Source: Sphaerothrix gracilis (lineage in GTDB: Bacteria > Cyanobacteriota > Cyanobacteriia > Phormidesmidales > Phormidesmidaceae). Taken from it: a stretch of 64,000 nt of DNA. A program made the translations under genes and the position numbers. The stretch is from positions 124,001 through 188,000 of the forward strand of contig NZ_JASATW010000012.1 in the NCBI RefSeq assembly GCF_030405905.1. Direction: 5' to 3'. This document shows, one piece after another, positions 25,402 to 34,223 of this stretch. Position 1 is the stretch's first letter. Every line of letters begins with the position of its first letter. Under the pieces are notes generated by a model, which saw only the letters and a list, made by a program, of their open reading frames with translations, was not told where the DNA came from and ran no database searches.

Positions 25402-26703
25402 ATGCATCCCCAACTCATTACTTCTTCTGTCGGCACCCATTTTCAGACTGTTTATGCGTGCCAAACTGGAAAATTTACCCAATCTGCTATTCACGTTCAG
25501 CCTGCGGCTAGCAGCCGTCCTTATGCTACTGGCGCAGCCACGCTGGCTGACAGCAATCAGCCTGACAGCGGCTTAGTCGAATATATTCAATCTGAGCTAC
25601 AGGTTGAGCAGTCTGTTCGCCCCAAGCAGGCGGCCAAGACAGCCCAGCGCATGGCCGCTGAAGTTGAGCGCATCTGCACCAAGAGTCGTCGCATTCAGGC
25701 TTCTGGCGAAGTAGCAACCTGGCAGCGCTCTTTAGCCCAGCACCGAATTCGTAAGTGTCTGGATTTCTATCGCCTGGGTTCTCAAGGGGGCCGGGTGGAA
25801 CTTCACAGCCGCTTGAGCGCGATCGCCTACCGCTATATTGCGCCGAGTCAGGCACAGCTAGGCTTCCAGGGGCGCTATACGCTGCTAGAAGACTTCATGC
25901 AGGGCTTTTATGTAGAGTCCCTGAAAGCCTTTCGCCGCGAAAACGAGTGCGCCGCTGACTATCAGCCTCGGACTCGCCTAGAGCTAGCTGAATATATGGG
26001 ATTTACCGAGCAGTACGCCAAGCGCCGGATTGCGCTACCCGGCTGTCACAATCAGCAGTTGATCATTTTGCGGGCACAGGCTTTTGCCAAGCGCCAGCCC
26101 AATGAAACCTCCATTGACATGGAGCAGGCTATGGAGTCAGCCAGAGACGAGGCGGGGGAAGATGCCCTGCGATCGCCTGCGGTGCAGCAACTGCGGCAGC
26201 ACATGGTATCTGAGGCCACTGATCCCTCTGAGCAGGTCATTCGCAACCGGGTGATCCAGGAGCTAATTGCCTATCTGCACGAGCAAAAGCAGTCTGACTG
26301 CGTAGACTATCTGACGCTGCGCCTGCAGGATATGGCAGCGGCGGAAATCGATGAGGTGCTGGGAATTACCTCCCGCGAGCGCGACTATCTGCAGCAGCGC
26401 TTTAAGTACCACGTAGAGAAATTCGCTCAGTTTCACCAGTGGGAGCTAGTGCATCAGTGGTTAGGCACTGACCTAGAGCGCCGCTTAGGACTGTCCCCGG
26501 AGCAGTGGCAAGCGTTTCAAACCCAGCTTACGGCCCCGCAAAAAAAGCTGCTCGACCTCAAGCAGCAGCAGGCCAAAGATCCAGAAAACTCTCAGCTCAG
26601 CGACCAGGCGATCGCCCAGCAGCTCAGCTATACCCCCAAGCAGCTCCGCCGTCACTGGGGACAGCTCATCAGCGCGGCCTGGAAGCTGCGCAACCAGGTC
26701 TAG
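25402..26703 (+). CDS. hetZ: HetZ-family developmental regulator
   Basis: From the ATG at 25402, which has AGGT seven bases upstream, the product is 433 residues; in-frame upstream starts are TTG or GTG without a ribosome site. The sequence strongly recalls Anabaena HetZ: KTAQRMAAEVERICTKS, RIQASGEV, GGRVELHSRLSAIAYRYI, RRENECAADYQPRT, RLELAEYMGFTEQYAKRRI and RDYLQQRFKYHVEKFA. HetZ is a DNA-binding regulator needed early in heterocyst differentiation, yet homologues occur in many non-heterocystous filamentous strains. No hetP or patU gene is adjacent. The 3' end is 21 bases from a convergent response regulator gene. The family call is firm; a heterocyst role here is not implied. Confidence 0.88.
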   Translation: MHPQLITSSVGTHFQTVYACQTGKFTQSAIHVQPAASSRPYATGAATLADSNQPDSGLVEYIQSELQVEQSVRPKQAAKTAQRMAAEVERICTKSRRIQASGEVATWQRSLAQHRIRKCLDFYRLGSQGGRVELHSRLSAIAYRYIAPSQAQLGFQGRYTLLEDFMQGFYVESLKAFRRENECAADYQPRTRLELAEYMGFTEQYAKRRIALPGCHNQQLIILRAQAFAKRQPNETSIDMEQAMESARDEAGEDALRSPAVQQLRQHMVSEATDPSEQVIRNRVIQELIAYLHEQKQSDCVDYLTLRLQDMAAAEIDEVLGITSRERDYLQQRFKYHVEKFAQFHQWELVHQWLGTDLERRLGLSPEQWQAFQTQLTAPQKKLLDLKQQQAKDPENSQLSDQAIAQQLSYTPKQLRRHWGQLISAAWKLRNQV

Positions 26704-26724
26704 AGGCTTAAAGAACGGAACCTA

Positions 26725-27438
26725 TTATGAAGCTTCTTCAGCACCCTCGTGGGGGGGTTCAAACTTATAGCCAACCCCCCGCACTGTCTGAATTAGGGCT
26801 GGCTGGGTCGTGTCAATTTCAATCTTCTTGCGAATCTGGCCGATATGCACGTCTACAACCCGCTGATCGCCCACGTATTCGTAATCCCAAACCTTCTGAA
26901 TGAGCTCCGTCCGTCGCCAAACTCGGCCCGGATGACTCGCTAAGAAATGCAGCAGGTCAAACTCTAAAGCAGTTAGGGGTACCAAATCCTCATTAAGCGT
27001 CACTTCTCGCCGCACCGGATCAATGGCTAGCTGATTAAACGTGAGACGCTGCTGTTCTGCCGCCGTGACCGGGCGCTGCCGCTTCAAAATAGCGCCAACT
27101 CGCACTTCCAATTCGCCCAAACTGAAAGGCTTAGTTAAATAGTCATCTGCCCCTTGATTAAAGCCACGAATCTTATCTGCTTCATCAGTGCGGCTGGTCA
27201 GCATCAGGATGAACACCCCGGTGCGGGCCTGCATTTCCTTGCAGAGATCATAGCCATTGGCGTCAGGCAGGTTGACATCCAAGATAACTAAGTCTGGGTT
27301 AAACTGCTCAAATATGGCAAGAGCCCCTTTCCCATCCTCAGCAGCTTCCATTTGGTAACTCTGCTTTGACAAAAAGCGATAGATGAGATTGCGGATTGCC
27401 GGATCATCATCAACAACAAGAATCTTGGCAGCAGCCAT
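26725..27438 (-). CDS. OmpR/PhoB-family response regulator
   Basis: The 237-residue protein has a receiver domain (about 4-118) with the acidic pocket DDD (10-12), phospho-acceptor Asp54 in VILDVNLPD, the switch Thr in LTSRTDE, and Lys in LTKPFSLGE. A winged-helix domain follows (about 130-230; LTALEFDLLHFLASHPGRVWRR and VVDVHIGQIRKKIE), typical of OmpR/PhoB DNA binders ending TVRGVGYKFEPP. It should control transcription after phosphorylation by a histidine kinase not encoded nearby. It resembles RpaB-type cyanobacterial regulators in architecture, but the sequence is not RpaA or RpaB as I know them. Confidence 0.9.
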   Translation of the reverse strand: MAAAKILVVDDDPAIRNLIYRFLSKQSYQMEAAEDGKGALAIFEQFNPDLVILDVNLPDANGYDLCKEMQARTGVFILMLTSRTDEADKIRGFNQGADDYLTKPFSLGELEVRVGAILKRQRPVTAAEQQRLTFNQLAIDPVRREVTLNEDLVPLTALEFDLLHFLASHPGRVWRRTELIQKVWDYEYVGDQRVVDVHIGQIRKKIEIDTTQPALIQTVRGVGYKFEPPHEGAEEAS

Positions 27439-27859
27439 AACCGTTAAAACCTTGCAGTAAGATAGACAGCGCTTTGTCGGAGGTCAGCTCAATCCGCTAT
27501 TGACTGGCTAATCCGAAAGCTTTAGCTTTAAATCTATTTCATAGATTTCAGTTCAGTTCAGCGAAAAAACTTCAATCTTGTCATAACCTCATAGTCAATT
27601 TAACTGAATTCTCAAGATAGATGAAATTTTCTTGAAGGAAAGAATGCAAAACTGCCCAAAACTCCATCTTTCAGCAGGTAGTCTTTACAATCAATCTACA
27701 GCTTTGTTGCAGGGAAGCTTTCGATTTAGCAACTCCCTCGCTACACTGATGGCTAGGGGTTGATCAAGTTCAAGCTATGAAGGTTGATTGCTTTAGGCCC
27801 TGTTTCCATCCTGTTAACTTAGGCAATAGTACTATGCGGGGTCTCTCGGAGGTTCTCAG
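27439..27859. other. Divergent intergenic region
   Basis: These 421 bases separate the leftward response regulator gene from the rightward CPP1-like gene and must hold both promoters. I see AT-rich tracts but no hairpin or binding site that I can name with confidence. Confidence 0.4.
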
Positions 27860-28468
27860 ATGAGCGTTCAGAGTTCATACGAGATATTAGGCGTTACTGA
27901 AGCTGCCTCATTTGAGGAAATTCAGTCGGCGCGGGATCGCTTAATGGAGGCGTGTTCAGACGATCGCAGGGAAAAAGAGGCGATCGAATCAGCTTATGAT
28001 GCCATCCTGATGGAGCGGTTGCGGCTGCGACAGGAAGGCAAAATTAAGGTGCCCGATCGGATTCGCTTCGCTGAGAAGTCGCCGGAGCCAGTGCTAAACT
28101 CGCCGCCAGCGGTGCCCCGCCCCAATGTAGCATGGCTGAATCAGCTACTCGACACACCAGAGCGCAAAGACATCCTGCAGCCAGCCGGTATTTTTGGCTT
28201 GCTGGCACTAGCAGGCTTTTATTCGCCTCCCTTAGCTTTGGCTTTGGGCGTGGCCTGTAGTGTCTACTTTCTGAATCGCAAAGAGCATAAGCTTTGGCGT
28301 TCAGTCTTGCTGGTGCTTTTGGGGTTGGTGATTGGCCTGACGCTGGGACTGACTGTCGGGCAACTGCTGATTCCGCAAGGGGCGGAGTTTGAGTTTGCCA
28401 GCCCGGAAGCCGTAGCGGCGCTGATTACATTTTTAGTTCTGTGGTTGGTCAGCAGCTTTTTACGCTAG
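27860..28468 (+). CDS. CPP1-like membrane protein (J-like domain)
   Basis: The 202-residue protein begins with a J-like helical domain (about 5-70; YEILGVTEAASFEEIQSARDR) that lacks the HPD motif of true DnaJ proteins. Three or so membrane helices follow (about 107-130, 140-162, 180-200). This matches cyanobacterial homologues of plant CPP1, a chaperone for protochlorophyllide oxidoreductase (DUF3353). It probably sits in the thylakoid or plasma membrane and stabilises partner proteins; a POR link in cyanobacteria is inferred. The start has GGAGG eight bases upstream of the ATG. Confidence 0.82.
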   Translation: MSVQSSYEILGVTEAASFEEIQSARDRLMEACSDDRREKEAIESAYDAILMERLRLRQEGKIKVPDRIRFAEKSPEPVLNSPPAVPRPNVAWLNQLLDTPERKDILQPAGIFGLLALAGFYSPPLALALGVACSVYFLNRKEHKLWRSVLLVLLGLVIGLTLGLTVGQLLIPQGAEFEFASPEAVAALITFLVLWLVSSFLR

Positions 28469-28501
28469 CTGATTGGAGCTATTCAAGGCGTAAGCGAACG
28501 G

Positions 28502-29209
28502 CTAGGAGCAGCTAACTGAGGCGGACACTGGCTGCTGCAAAATTAGCTCAACGGCGGCTTTCAAATCTGGCAAGATCAGGGTTGGCTGATGAGTGGCGAG
28601 ACGCTCGCGATCGCGAATGCCGCTCAAGACTGCGATAACCGGCACATTGTATTCGTGAGCCGCTAGGATATCAGCTTCCGTATCGCCAATCATCCAGGTA
28701 GTGGCTGCAGCGGGCAGTTCGGCAAGCGCCTGCCGCATCAGCCGGGGCTTGTCTTTCACATCTGCCTGCTTCACATAGCCGTTGTTGAGACAGTAGCGTC
28801 GGTTCTGAGGGAAAAAGCGGCCTAAATCATGCTGCTCACAGGCAATTTCTAGCTCTTGGTCGTGGCGCATCGTCATGACGGCTAAATCGATCTGAGCCGC
28901 CTGAATTCGCTCCAAAGCCGCGATCGCCCCTGGAATAGGCCGATCGTAGACCAGATAGGGCTGGGAATGCACCGTTTCCCGTCGCAGTCGGGCGAAAGCT
29001 TGCGCTTGTTCGGCAGTTAGCCCAGAGCGGCGACCAATCTCCCGCTCTGGAATTTGCGCCCGTTTGCAGCGCCAAAATTCAGTTCTGCTGAGCTGCTGTA
29101 CTGCCTGATCTGCCAACCGAGTAGTCTCAAGGCAGTACTGGTAGACCTGATAGTACCGCTCCGAAACATCCATAATTGGCCCGTCAAAATCAGTGATGAT
29201 ACGCAGCAT
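28502..29209 (-). CDS. HAD-superfamily hydrolase
   Basis: The chosen ATG at 29209 gives 235 residues beginning MLRIITDFDGPIMD; an ATG six codons earlier is possible and neither has a strong ribosome site. HAD motif I is TDFDGPIMD (6-14, Asp nucleophile and acid/base). Motif II is near AVMTMRHDQE, and motifs III/IV are near KDKPRLM and WMIGDTEADIL. The cap is helical, as in phosphoglycolate-phosphatase-like enzymes. It probably removes phosphate from a small metabolite; the substrate cannot be told. It lies downstream of hppD on the same strand. Confidence 0.82.
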   Translation of the reverse strand: MLRIITDFDGPIMDVSERYYQVYQYCLETTRLADQAVQQLSRTEFWRCKRAQIPEREIGRRSGLTAEQAQAFARLRRETVHSQPYLVYDRPIPGAIAALERIQAAQIDLAVMTMRHDQELEIACEQHDLGRFFPQNRRYCLNNGYVKQADVKDKPRLMRQALAELPAAATTWMIGDTEADILAAHEYNVPVIAVLSGIRDRERLATHQPTLILPDLKAAVELILQQPVSASVSCS

Positions 29210-29273
29210 AGGCAGTTCGTAGAACATGAACTTTTATTACAGGCTATCCCATATTCTTAGCTTTTTCAGAAAT

Positions 29274-30374
29274 TTACAAGCTACCGCGTCTCTGCTGTTC
29301 CCGCTCAATTGCCTCAAACAAAGCCTGAAAGTTGCCTTCACCAAATCCTTCCACCAGCCGCCTCTGCCCGGCCACCTGATAAAGCTGACGCTCGATAATT
29401 TCAAAAAAGAATGTCGGTTCAGCAAAAATTGGCTCTGTGAAAGTTTGCAGCAGCAGCGCCTGGGGATATTCAGGCAGCCAGTCAACTAAAATTTGCTGCT
29501 GGGCGATCGCCTGCCAGTCAACGCTAGATGGCGGAGCTTCTAAGCGCTGGTCTAGCTGCTGGTAGTAGGTTTGCGGCACTGAGATGAAAGGCACCTGATT
29601 TTGCTTAAAGGTGCTGATAGCCCTAACGATGTCCGCCGTACGGAGGGCCGCATGTTGAATGCCAGTCCCGCGATTGTAGTTCAGAAATTCTTGAATCTGA
29701 GAGTTGCCAGAAGTGGGTTCATTGATCGGTATTTGGGCTGTTCCTTGGGTATGCACCATGACCTGACTGCACAGCCCAGAATAGGCAGTCTGAATCTCAA
29801 AAGTCTGCTGACGGTTGAAGCCCAGCATTGACTCATACCAGCCAGCAGCGGCCCCCAGTTGGCCAGCGGCTACATTGAGGACGGCGTGGTCAATCGCGAC
29901 AAAATCTGAGGCAGTTACAGATTCCCAAGAGTCTGCTAAAAACTGCCAGTGAGCCTGGGGACTCAGCAGCGGCACAGGTAAAGTCGCCGCTTTTGACTCG
30001 ATTAGGGTGTGGCGCAAATCCCCCCATCCCTGCACCTGACACCACCTCAGATCAAGCCGTTGAGGATCTGTCTGGATCGGCTGCAGCAGTGGCGTATTGG
30101 CTGCTAGCGCCCGCGCCACAATTGGCTCTAGACTTTGCACTGAAAAGGCAATGTCAGCAACACCGGGCGGATGCTGCTGTAAATATTGGGATACAGGACT
30201 CTCTGCCGTCAAGGGAGCCGATATCACCACTCTAACGCCGCCGTTCTGTAAAACTTCGGTATGGGTGTGGGGGTCTAGCTGGGAAGCGATCGCTTGAAAT
30301 CTGAGCCGCTGAGAAAACCACTGCCTCCAAGCGATCGCATTTTCGACGTAGAAGTGCAGATAGCAAATATCCAT
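29274..30374 (-). CDS. hppD: 4-hydroxyphenylpyruvate dioxygenase
   Basis: The 366-residue protein contains two vicinal-oxygen-chelate modules. The expected Fe(II) ligands are readable: His163 (AIDHAVLNV), His241 (GIQHAALRT) and Glu325 (FFFEIIER). It ends EGFGEGNFQALFEAIE, the family's C-terminal signature helix. The enzyme turns 4-hydroxyphenylpyruvate into homogentisate, the head-group precursor of tocopherol in cyanobacteria. The N-terminal domain is divergent, as usual for cyanobacterial forms. It is separated from the downstream HAD gene by about 64 bases. Confidence 0.93.
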   Translation of the reverse strand: MDICYLHFYVENAIAWRQWFSQRLRFQAIASQLDPHTHTEVLQNGGVRVVISAPLTAESPVSQYLQQHPPGVADIAFSVQSLEPIVARALAANTPLLQPIQTDPQRLDLRWCQVQGWGDLRHTLIESKAATLPVPLLSPQAHWQFLADSWESVTASDFVAIDHAVLNVAAGQLGAAAGWYESMLGFNRQQTFEIQTAYSGLCSQVMVHTQGTAQIPINEPTSGNSQIQEFLNYNRGTGIQHAALRTADIVRAISTFKQNQVPFISVPQTYYQQLDQRLEAPPSSVDWQAIAQQQILVDWLPEYPQALLLQTFTEPIFAEPTFFFEIIERQLYQVAGQRRLVEGFGEGNFQALFEAIEREQQRRGSL

Positions 30375-30676
30375 AGCTGACAGAAAAGTTGGGTTCTAAC
30401 GCTAGGCTAAGGCTGAGGTTCAGGAAAAATGACTGCTGAGCGAATTAAAATAATCGGCTAGCTGACAAGGTCTAACTGGCTGCGAGTTACGACAGTTTGA
30501 CGGGCTGCCAGCAGTAAACGGCAACGCAGATGATCTAGTATCTGCTGAAGGTTTGAAATTCCGGGGTTTATCCCCGCAAATCAGAAATTATTGCCCCAAA
30601 AACCGTCAGAAGAGAGAATACTCGGCTTTGGCATTTTTTTATGATAAGTAGCAGCAAATTACTAGGAACAGACTCT
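30375..30676. other. Divergent intergenic region between hppD and psbQ
   Basis: About 300 bases hold the promoters of both genes. No hairpin, RNA gene or recognisable binding site was found. Confidence 0.4.
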
Positions 30677-31129
30677 ATGACATGGTATCGATCGTTCACT
30701 AGTCTACTGATCGCTGCGATCGCGGTGCTAACGATTAGCTGCAGTTCTGCTCAGCAAGCGGCTGCCCCCACCTATACCTCCACTCAAATCGAGCAAATTC
30801 AAGCTTACAGTCCTCGCGTCGTAGCCCTAAGAGAGCGCATCCCCGAACTGAAAGCCTACATTCAAGATCAAGATTGGATCAACGTACAGACTTTCGTGCA
30901 TGGGCCTTTAGGAGAATTGCGAGCGCGCATGAATCGGCTGGCTCGTCAGCTTCTGCCCCAGGATCAAGCCAAGGCCAATGAGTTGGCCAAAGACCTGTAT
31001 AACCATCTAGTCGCCATTGATGAGGCCGCCGTAGCCCGCAACATTTCAGTTGCTAAGCGCCAATATCAGCAAGCTATAGAAGATTTTGACGCCTTTTTGG
31101 AGCTGGTGCCTCAGGCCGAGCGCCTGTGA
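30677..31129 (+). CDS. psbQ: Photosystem II lipoprotein PsbQ
   Basis: The ATG at 30677 follows AGGA with good spacing and gives 150 residues. An upstream in-frame ATG at 30641 lacks a ribosome site. A short basic start, a hydrophobic stretch and the lipobox-like LTISC (about 20-24) mark a lipoprotein. The mature part is a four-helix bundle with the PsbQ pattern YSPRVVALRERIPELKAYI, WINVQTFVHGPLGELR and LYNHLVAIDEAAV. PsbQ binds the lumenal face of photosystem II and stabilises the oxygen-evolving complex. Its stop overlaps the start of the next gene (GTGA). Confidence 0.93.
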   Translation: MTWYRSFTSLLIAAIAVLTISCSSAQQAAAPTYTSTQIEQIQAYSPRVVALRERIPELKAYIQDQDWINVQTFVHGPLGELRARMNRLARQLLPQDQAKANELAKDLYNHLVAIDEAAVARNISVAKRQYQQAIEDFDAFLELVPQAERL

Positions 31130-32211
31130 AAGAACGGGTCGTTGTGATTGGCTGTGGCGTAGTTGGGGCCACCCTGGCCTACGAGCTGAGCCAACTGCCG
31201 CAGCTAGAGGTTTGGGTCTGCGATCGCCAGCCTCCAGCTCAGGGAGCTACTGGCGCGGCTTTGGGAGTGTTGATGGGCATCATCAGCCATAAAGTTAAGG
31301 GGCGCACCTGGCAGCTAAGAGAAGCCAGCCTGCGGCGCTACGAAAGCCTCATCCCTGAGCTAGAAAATCTTACTGGCAAAACGATTCCCTTTAACCGTCA
31401 GGGCCTGCTCAGCCTCTGCTTTGATCACGCTAAAATTCCCAAATGGCAACAGCTACAGCAGACCCGCCAGGCCCAAGGCTGGCCCTTAGAAATTTGGTCG
31501 CCGTCATTGCTGCAAACTCACTGTCCCGCTCTCAATGTTGAGTCAGTTGAGGCCGCTATCTATTCTCCTCGCGATCGCCAGGTCGATCCCACCGCCCTAA
31601 CTTTGGCCCTCGTGCAGGCAGCTCAGCTCAACGGCGTCAATTTTCAGTTTGACTGTGCAGTACAGGCAATTGTCTCTGCAGCCGGGGATCATGCCTCCCA
31701 GGTGCAGACCGACGTGGGGGCGATCGCGGCTGACTGGGTCATTGTTTCAGCCGGACTGGGATCTGAAGCCCTAGTGGATCGGGCCGTTTCGCTCATTCCT
31801 GTCTTGGGCCAGGCCGTGCGCCTACAGCTAGAAACGCCGCTAGGCAACGCTGACTTTCAGCCCGTAATCAATGGCAATGACATTCATCTGGTGCCGCTGG
31901 GTCAAAATCAGTACTGGATTGGCGCGACGGTGGAATTTCCGCCAGAGACGCCACTAGAAACCCTAGAACCTCAGACAGAGCGACTAGAGGCAGTCATTCA
32001 AGGGGCGATCGCCTACTGCCCGGCGCTAGCGAGCGGCAAAATCTTACAAACCTGGTCGGGACTGCGACCCCGGCCCCAGGGTCGCCCGGCACCCGTGATT
32101 GAACAGCTAGCGAGCAACCCAAACGTCATCTTAGCCACAGGCCATTACCGCAACGGGGTCTTACTGGCTCCGGCCACGGCCCAGCAGGTGAAGCAGCTCA
32201 TTACCGCATAG
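31126..32211 (+). CDS. FAD-dependent oxidoreductase of the D-amino acid/glycine oxidase (DAO) family
   Basis: The 361-residue protein starts with GTG overlapping the psbQ stop by four bases, so translation is coupled. It has an N-terminal Rossmann FAD site VVIGCGVVGATLAYELS (5-21), the DAO pattern GATGAALGVLMG, a substrate-domain stretch, and the C-terminal TWSGLRPRPQGRPAPVIE and ATGHYRNGVLLAP that close the flavin site. ThiO-type glycine oxidases are the nearest well-known relatives, but the substrate is uncertain. Coupling to psbQ is notable because the two have no known shared pathway. Confidence 0.82.
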   Translation: MKERVVVIGCGVVGATLAYELSQLPQLEVWVCDRQPPAQGATGAALGVLMGIISHKVKGRTWQLREASLRRYESLIPELENLTGKTIPFNRQGLLSLCFDHAKIPKWQQLQQTRQAQGWPLEIWSPSLLQTHCPALNVESVEAAIYSPRDRQVDPTALTLALVQAAQLNGVNFQFDCAVQAIVSAAGDHASQVQTDVGAIAADWVIVSAGLGSEALVDRAVSLIPVLGQAVRLQLETPLGNADFQPVINGNDIHLVPLGQNQYWIGATVEFPPETPLETLEPQTERLEAVIQGAIAYCPALASGKILQTWSGLRPRPQGRPAPVIEQLASNPNVILATGHYRNGVLLAPATAQQVKQLITA

Positions 32212-32293
32212 AACCGCGCCAAACCTAGACGCTGCGATTCCAGAACGGACAACATGCCATAGACTAGAGAAACAGACCGATCTAGGAGTTAAG

Positions 32294-33118
32294 GTGGCAC
32301 TAGAATCCTCCTGGCAGGAGATGCTTACGTCAGTGGGAATGACGGCTGAAAAGCTGGCCCGCAATCTGAAACAAAGGCAATCCCGCTCAGTCCAAGCGAA
32401 CGTACTCTCTGCGCAGACGCTTTGGCTGATTGGGCTGACCGGATTTGTCGTAGCCACATTTAACTGGCGACTGCTGTTGGCAATGTCAGTAGGCGCGGGG
32501 TCTGTGCGCTTAGCTTACTGGCTCGCTGATGACGCTCACTGGCAACTGATAGCGGAGATTGGCGAAAATCTCTGGCAGCAGATTAAACAGCCTGCGGTTC
32601 TAGCAGGGGCAGGTGGGTTCACGGCCACTCTTGGCACTTACGGCGTGCTATCCCTTTGGGCCACCGTAGATAATCCTTGGCTTGCTTTGGGACTGCTAAC
32701 CCCGACGGCCCTAAGTATCGCCACGCTGGCTTTACTGCTTTGGCAGTTCAAAGCAGGTGACTCAGACAAAGGCAGCGATCCGCATCAGCTTTTAGGCCAG
32801 CTTACCCAACCCGATCCCCTGCGGCGTTTAGTCGCTATTCAACAACTGCTGCACTGGGTTGAGCAAGCTCCAGCAGCAGCGTTTTACACGCTCTCGGTGC
32901 GATCGCAAATCACGGACTGCTTTCGAGTGCTGCTGGTTCAGGAAAGCGATCCCATCGTGCGGAATGCGCTGCGGCAGGGACTGCGATCGCTTGCGGTCCA
33001 GCCGCCGCAGCTAGGCAAGGGAGCACCGCCGCTCCAGCTAGAAGCTCCTATCAAGGCAGTTGAACAGCGATCGCCGCTGCGCCGCTCTCAGGTAGAGTAC
33101 GTTGAATCCATTCACTAG
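32294..33118 (+). CDS. Membrane protein of unknown function with ARM-like C-terminal helices
   Basis: A GTG start preceded by AGGAG gives 274 residues. Predicted membrane helices lie at about 43-80 (two close helices), 98-122 and 127-150. The cytosolic C-terminal half (about 160-240) has short paired helices (LLGQLTQPDPLRRLVAIQQL, VQESDPIVRNALRQGLRSL) in the style of HEAT/armadillo repeats. I recall similar armadillo-type membrane proteins in other cyanobacteria without assigned function. The role is unknown. It is downstream of the DAO gene by 82 bases. Confidence 0.72.
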   Translation: MALESSWQEMLTSVGMTAEKLARNLKQRQSRSVQANVLSAQTLWLIGLTGFVVATFNWRLLLAMSVGAGSVRLAYWLADDAHWQLIAEIGENLWQQIKQPAVLAGAGGFTATLGTYGVLSLWATVDNPWLALGLLTPTALSIATLALLLWQFKAGDSDKGSDPHQLLGQLTQPDPLRRLVAIQQLLHWVEQAPAAAFYTLSVRSQITDCFRVLLVQESDPIVRNALRQGLRSLAVQPPQLGKGAPPLQLEAPIKAVEQRSPLRRSQVEYVESIH

Positions 33119-33208
33119 CGTCTCCGAAGAAAGCCTAAAAAGTTGGCTGAGATAGCAACATCAGGGCGTATGCTAAAAAGTCCTGTTGGCTATTGAGTAC
33201 CCGTCACT

Positions 33209-33931
33209 ATGGATCGCTTTCGCGTCGAAGTCATTGCCCAAACGCCCCAGCCGCAGCAGGCAATCTATGCGGCGATGCACCAAGATTACGCCGAAGGATT
33301 TGTCGCTGATGAGCGCGATCGCTTTCCTGACGAAGCTAAGGCTGGCGAACTGGTTATCCGCAATCTGCTCAAAGGGGGTCGTGGCCACTATGGCCCTCTA
33401 GAACATCCACAAATTGTCCTTAACTGCGGCTGGTTTCCCCACTCCACCATGCAGCAAATCCGCACTCATCGTGTGGGCGTCAGTTTCGATGTGCAGTCAT
33501 TTCGCTATACAGGAAGCCGTATCTTAGAAGTGATTTCAGGCGATCGCGAAGTGGATGACGTTTTTTATTTGCGACCTTTAGGTTTTTATAGCGATCGCCA
33601 GGGCAAGCGCTATGAGTATACTGCCGAGCAGCGTCAGCAGGATCTTGACTGGTGTCTGGAAGCCTGCCGCCGCTATCAGCAGCGGATTGAACAAGGCTTT
33701 TCGGAAGAACACGCCCGCGGCCTGATTCCGTTCGATGTGCGGCAGCACTGGGTAATGTCAGCCAACGTGCGATCGCTGATGCATTTGCTAGACTTGCGTT
33801 GGAAAGCAGATGCCCAACTGGAGGCCCAAAAGCTTTGCGAATACATTTGGCCGCACTTTCAAGCGTGGGTACCTGCGATCGCCCAGTGGTATGAAGACAA
33901 TCGCCTGAAAAAAGCGCGGTTAGCCCCCTAG
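33209..33931 (+). CDS. thyX: Flavin-dependent thymidylate synthase
   Basis: The 240-residue protein bears the ThyX signature in a cyanobacterial variant: RTHRVGVSFDVQSFRYTG (85-102), matching the family R-H-R-x7-S pattern. Other typical segments are HYGPLEHPQIVLN and ARGLIPFDVRQHWVMSANVRSLMHLLDLR. ThyX methylates dUMP to dTMP with methylene-tetrahydrofolate and FAD, in the cytosol. It is an essential enzyme where ThyA is absent. Its 3' end is convergent with a small leftward gene, four bases away. Confidence 0.95.
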   Translation: MDRFRVEVIAQTPQPQQAIYAAMHQDYAEGFVADERDRFPDEAKAGELVIRNLLKGGRGHYGPLEHPQIVLNCGWFPHSTMQQIRTHRVGVSFDVQSFRYTGSRILEVISGDREVDDVFYLRPLGFYSDRQGKRYEYTAEQRQQDLDWCLEACRRYQQRIEQGFSEEHARGLIPFDVRQHWVMSANVRSLMHLLDLRWKADAQLEAQKLCEYIWPHFQAWVPAIAQWYEDNRLKKARLAP

Positions 33932-33935
33932 CGCC

Positions 33936-34205
33936 TTAATACTCATCGGTATGGGGCGCGCTAGGAGCTGTCGCATCATTGAGCGACCAGTGGTACTCAA
34001 CAGCAATACCGGAACTGCGACAGCTTTCCTCTAGCTGTTTTTGCTGGGACAGAGCCTTACGCAGCGTGAAGATCAGCTCTTGAATCTGCTGCTGCTGGGA
34101 GGAGCGCTGCTGCAGCGAAAACAAAGTCTGCCGCTCCAAAAGCTGCAGCAGCAGTTCGTAATGAATGTGGGAAGGCAGCGGAATTGGCCGATCCATAGGC
34201 TCCAT
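33936..34205 (-). CDS. Small conserved cyanobacterial protein (possibly DUF5340)
   Basis: The 89-residue protein has a Pro-rich start (MDRPIPLPSHIHYE), a Gln-rich amphipathic helix (about 15-60; ELLLQLLERQTLFSLQQRSS) and a C-terminal VEYHWSLND. It fits my memory of the cyanobacterial DUF5340 family, but I cannot confirm this. A second ATG at residue 4 is possible. It starts 18 bases downstream of the trpC stop on the same strand, so the two are likely co-transcribed. Function unknown. Confidence 0.6.
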   Translation of the reverse strand: MEPMDRPIPLPSHIHYELLLQLLERQTLFSLQQRSSQQQQIQELIFTLRKALSQQKQLEESCRSSGIAVEYHWSLNDATAPSAPHTDEY

Positions 34206-34223
34206 AGGGCGGGGGCAGATAGT

